A DNA stretch of 8,158 nucleotides from Gammaproteobacteria bacterium RIFCSPHIGHO2_02_FULL_42_13 (GTDB lineage Bacteria > Pseudomonadota > Gammaproteobacteria > UBA12402): positions 1 through 8,158 of the forward strand of contig MGXQ01000035.1 in NCBI GenBank assembly GCA_001801405.1, written 5' to 3'. Within the stretch, counting starts at the first letter, position 1, and every line of letters begins with the position of its first letter. The notes beneath the pieces were generated by a model. That model saw only the letters and a program-made list of their open reading frames with translations, was not told the origin of the DNA and did not search any database. Positions 5,469 through 8,158 of the stretch are shown one piece after another. Both the position numbers and the translations under genes were made by a program.

Positions 5469-6716
5469 CTGCACGCCGCCCCAAACACCGGCAATCAAAC
5501 CAAACAGCGATGTTACCGATAAAATAACGCCCACAAAAATGGCATAATATTTATTGAGCTTAAATGGTTTGGGTAAGGCATTGAGCGCTAATAAAAACAA
5601 AAATCCTAACACGATCGGTAATAAAATAGCATTTAAGACTTCCACGGCAACGCTTAGGTTAACCAAATTAATGCCTGACAGCACCAGCATGCCGCCCGCG
5701 CTCAAGGTGAGAAAATAAATAATATAAAACCACGGTGCTTCGCGCGGGTGATGTTCGAGTGAATGTTTGTAACCGGTGACTTCGCCGAGCGCCCAGGCGG
5801 CGGTTAACGAAACCACAATGGCCGCAATCAGTGAGGCACCAATCATGCCGAGTGCAAATAAGATTTCGCCCGCGGTTTTTCCTAAAAAGGGCGTTAAGGC
5901 TTCACTGATTTGGTGAACGGTATTTAATGATTCGCCCGGATGGGTTTTGCCGATGGTAGAGGCGGTTGTGATGATAATAGCAATCATAATGAATTGTGTG
6001 ACCACGGCGCCGATTGCGGTGTCCCAGCGTGCTAACGTTAGTGCATCAGTTTTTAATTTTTTATCGACGACGGCGGATTGTTGATAAAAGATCATCCACG
6101 GCATAACAACGGCGCCTATATTTGCAGCCGCTAAATATAAATAACTCGGGTTTGTTAATAAGGGTGTGCTGGTTAATCCTTTTATGATGGCTGACCATGA
6201 AGGATGTGACATATAAGCAACGGCTAAAAAAACGAGTTCAAATAAACCAATCGCCATCGCGCAGCGTTCAACGGAATGATAAGTGCCGGTGACAATAATG
6301 GTTGTTAAGAATATTGTGGTTAATAATACAATAATCCAGCCGGGGATATTGAATAACATGCCAACGCCGACCAATCCGACAAACTGTGAGATGATGGCGC
6401 CGACACAACAAACCAATAAGGTTGTAATTGAAAACCACGCCCAAAATTTTCCAAAATGTTTTTTGATGAGTTCGCCATGACCTAAGCGAGTCACCAAACC
6501 TAACCGTACGGTGAGTTCTTGGGCAATATACAGAATAGGAATTAAGAGCAATTGCAGGTTGATCATGCGATATTGCCAGATGGCACCGGTTTGGGCGGCC
6601 GTAATCACGCTACCCGCATCGGTGTCCGCCAACATCACAACAATTCCGGGGCCAAATACTGCTAAAAACAGCTTTAATCGTCGATAAAATGATCGTTGTT
6701 TGATGATATGAGCCAT
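5457..6716 (-). CDS. NRAMP-superfamily divalent-metal transporter with divergent site motifs
   Basis: An inner-membrane protein of the NRAMP superfamily (LeuT fold, MntH relatives, which import Mn2+ or Fe2+ with protons). The protein has 419 residues from the ATG at 6716, with about 11 hydrophobic segments. Helix 1 reads GPGIVVMLADTDAGSVITAA (22-41), where canonical members have DPGN; here it is D33-A34-G35-S36. Helix 6 reads GAVVMPWMIFYQQSAVV (201-217), where canonical members have MPHN; here it is M205-P206-W207-M208. The metal-ligand Asp and Met are thus kept, while the Asn and His are replaced. Substrate choice may therefore differ and I give no gene symbol. An in-frame TTG at 6731 would add five residues, but the ATG is preferred. 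Neither has a strong ribosome site. It follows mutS by 63 bases on the same strand. Confidence 0.88.
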   Translation of the reverse strand: MAHIIKQRSFYRRLKLFLAVFGPGIVVMLADTDAGSVITAAQTGAIWQYRMINLQLLLIPILYIAQELTVRLGLVTRLGHGELIKKHFGKFWAWFSITTLLVCCVGAIISQFVGLVGVGMLFNIPGWIIVLLTTIFLTTIIVTGTYHSVERCAMAIGLFELVFLAVAYMSHPSWSAIIKGLTSTPLLTNPSYLYLAAANIGAVVMPWMIFYQQSAVVDKKLKTDALTLARWDTAIGAVVTQFIMIAIIITTASTIGKTHPGESLNTVHQISEALTPFLGKTAGEILFALGMIGASLIAAIVVSLTAAWALGEVTGYKHSLEHHPREAPWFYIIYFLTLSAGGMLVLSGINLVNLSVAVEVLNAILLPIVLGFLFLLALNALPKPFKLNKYYAIFVGVILSVTSLFGLIAGVWGGVQLFY

Positions 6717-6779
6717 GTTGTTTTTCTGCAAAAAATGAAGTCTATCAGATTACTGACGATGTTGGAAATACAAACCACA

Positions 6780-8158
6780 TTATATTTTTTCTTTCAATTG
6801 ATATAACAATGCCAATGCATCTTTGGGCGCGAGCTCGTCGGGCTTGATATTATTTAATAGCTCAATTAATTCGTTATGTTCGTTCACGACAAACAAATCA
6901 TTTTGTTGTGGCTGTGTTTTTTGATTCACGACACTCGCGTTTTCGAGTTGTAATAATTTTTGTTTGGCTTGCGCAATCACATCGCGCGGAATGCCGGCCA
7001 ATTTAGCAACTTGTAATCCATAACTTTGATTGGCCGAGCCTTCTTGCACAGCATGTAAAAACACAATGCTGTCGTTATGTTCGATGGCATCTAGATGAAT
7101 GTTCACAATGTTTGAAAAGGTATCGGGTAAAACCGTCAGTTCAAAATAATGTGTCGCAAATAATGTAAACGCTTTAATTTTTTCTGATAGATATGCAGCA
7201 ACCGCCCAGGCGAGCGATAAACCATCAAAGGTGCTCGTGCCGCGGCCGATTTCATCTAGCAACACTAAGCTATTTTCGGTGGCATTATGTAAAATATTAG
7301 CGGTTTCTGTCATTTCCACCATAAACGTCGATCGTCCACTGGCTAAATCATCGCTCGCACCAATGCGTGTGAAAATGCGATCAATCGGTCCAATGATAGC
7401 GCTTTTTGCAGGAACAAAACTGCCGGTATAGGCGAGTAAAACAATTAATGCCGTTTGTCGCATGTAAGTGGATTTGCCGCCCATGTTGGGGCCGGTGATC
7501 ATTAAAATGCGGCGTGTATCATTGCAAATGGTATCGTTGGGTACGAATGGATTTTCTAACGCTTGCTCAATCACTAAATGTCTGCCGCCAATAATTTCGA
7601 TGCCGGGTTTGTCAGTTAAGATTGGCGCGTTCAAATTTAATGTTTGTGCGCGTTCGGCAAAATTATTAATAACATCCAGTTCGGCAATGGCTTGTGCGCA
7701 GATTTGTAATGGATTTAAATCGCCGAGTAATTTATCTAACAGTTCATCGTATAAGGCTTTTTCGCGCGCGAGTGCGCGTGCGCTGCTACTTAAAACCTGA
7801 TCTTCAAATTCTTTTAATTCGGGGGTGATAAAACGCTCGGCGTTTTTTAATGTCTGACGTCGAATGTAATCCGTTGGCGCAAGTTTGGATTGAACGCGCG
7901 AGATTTCAATGTAATAACCGTGAATGCGATTATAACCAACTTTTAATGTTGGAATGTTTGTGCGTTTCTTTTCGCGTTCTTCGAGTTGGACTAAGAAATC
8001 ACCGGCGTTTTTGCTTAAATTACGTAACTCATCGAGTGTTTCGTCGTAGCCTTCTGCCATAACACCACCGTCGCGCAATACAACAGGTGGCGTTTCAATC
8101 ACTGCTCTCATGAGTAAATCATAAACTTCTGGAAATTCAGAAATATCTCTTGATAAGG
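6780..8158 (-). CDS. mutS: DNA mismatch repair ATPase MutS, C-terminal half (5' part outside window)
   Basis: MutS binds mismatches and recruits MutL in methyl-directed repair. The window holds 458 C-terminal residues; the frame is open through the right edge, where it reads LSRDISEF and onward. The roughly 400 N-terminal residues with the mismatch-reading Phe-x-Glu are outside. Visible are the lever/clamp region (VGYNRIHGYYIEISRV, ERFITPELKEFE), Walker A GPNMGGKS (7470-7493), Walker B and signature region LLDEIGRGTSTFDGLSLAWA (near 7210-7270), the ATHYFEL motif, and the helix-turn-helix dimer helices (LAGIPRDVIAQAKQKLLQLE). The extreme C-terminus, KPDELAPKDALALLYQLKEK, matches the small tetramerisation domain of E. 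coli MutS, so the protein is full-length at this end. The ATG at 8111 is internal and not the start. Confidence 0.96.
   Translation of the reverse strand, partial: LSRDISEFPEVYDLLMRAVIETPPVVLRDGGVMAEGYDETLDELRNLSKNAGDFLVQLEEREKKRTNIPTLKVGYNRIHGYYIEISRVQSKLAPTDYIRRQTLKNAERFITPELKEFEDQVLSSSARALAREKALYDELLDKLLGDLNPLQICAQAIAELDVINNFAERAQTLNLNAPILTDKPGIEIIGGRHLVIEQALENPFVPNDTICNDTRRILMITGPNMGGKSTYMRQTALIVLLAYTGSFVPAKSAIIGPIDRIFTRIGASDDLASGRSTFMVEMTETANILHNATENSLVLLDEIGRGTSTFDGLSLAWAVAAYLSEKIKAFTLFATHYFELTVLPDTFSNIVNIHLDAIEHNDSIVFLHAVQEGSANQSYGLQVAKLAGIPRDVIAQAKQKLLQLENASVVNQKTQPQQNDLFVVNEHNELIELLNNIKPDELAPKDALALLYQLKEKI

Noticed and set aside
6717..6779. Promoter or terminator between mutS and the transporter gene
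   Set aside because: I could not find a convincing -35/-10 pair with normal spacing or a GC hairpin with a T run. Co-transcription with mutS is possible but not shown.
8109..8111. ATG at 8111 as the true start of a short MutS
   Set aside because: The frame stays open to the edge and the upstream residues fit the MutS core domain, so the gene is cut by the window and not by nature.

Overview
The window looks like a chromosomal, mostly core-genome segment of an AT-rich gammaproteobacterium that uses Smc-ScpAB for chromosome condensation, not MukBEF. Protein character, base composition and the repeat types fit a Legionellales/Coxiellaceae-like organism. That placement is my inference from family resemblance and was not computed.

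Layout. Bases 1-137 hold no gene I can support. Bases 138-267 are a cluster of three REP-like palindromic units, ending 7 bp from the stop of a minus-strand outer-membrane beta-barrel gene (275-949). The 950-1177 gap carries the most interesting structure. A 173-bp, nearly full-length inverted repeat (974-1146) is flanked by an exact 8-bp direct repeat, AAAAGATC. This is the signature of a miniature transposon (MITE) with its target-site duplication. It sits between a good sigma-70 promoter and the Shine-Dalgarno of the beta-barrel gene, so that gene now appears to have a long hairpin leader.

Next is a minus-strand Sua5/TsaC threonylcarbamoyl-AMP synthase (1178-2140). It is divergent from a plus-strand gene set: trpS (2220-3266), scpA (3263-4081), scpB (4074-4745) and an rluB-type pseudouridine synthase (4749-5468). 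The 79-bp divergent gap holds a 15-bp AT-rich palindrome that overlaps likely -10 elements for both directions. The plus-strand genes overlap by 4 and 8 bp and then sit 3 bp apart, so they form a translationally coupled operon. It joins tRNA charging, chromosome condensation and 23S rRNA modification.

The last part reads on the minus strand. An NRAMP-superfamily transporter (5457-6716) overlaps the 3' end of rluB by 12 bp tail to tail and has unusual substrate-site motifs. The C-terminal half of mutS (6780 to the window edge) lies just upstream of it in the same direction.

Most genes are conserved housekeeping genes. I saw no novel defence or metabolic system. The points worth attention are the MITE in the 5' leader, the Cys cluster in TrpRS that matches the [4Fe-4S] type, the divergent NRAMP motifs, and the REP cluster.
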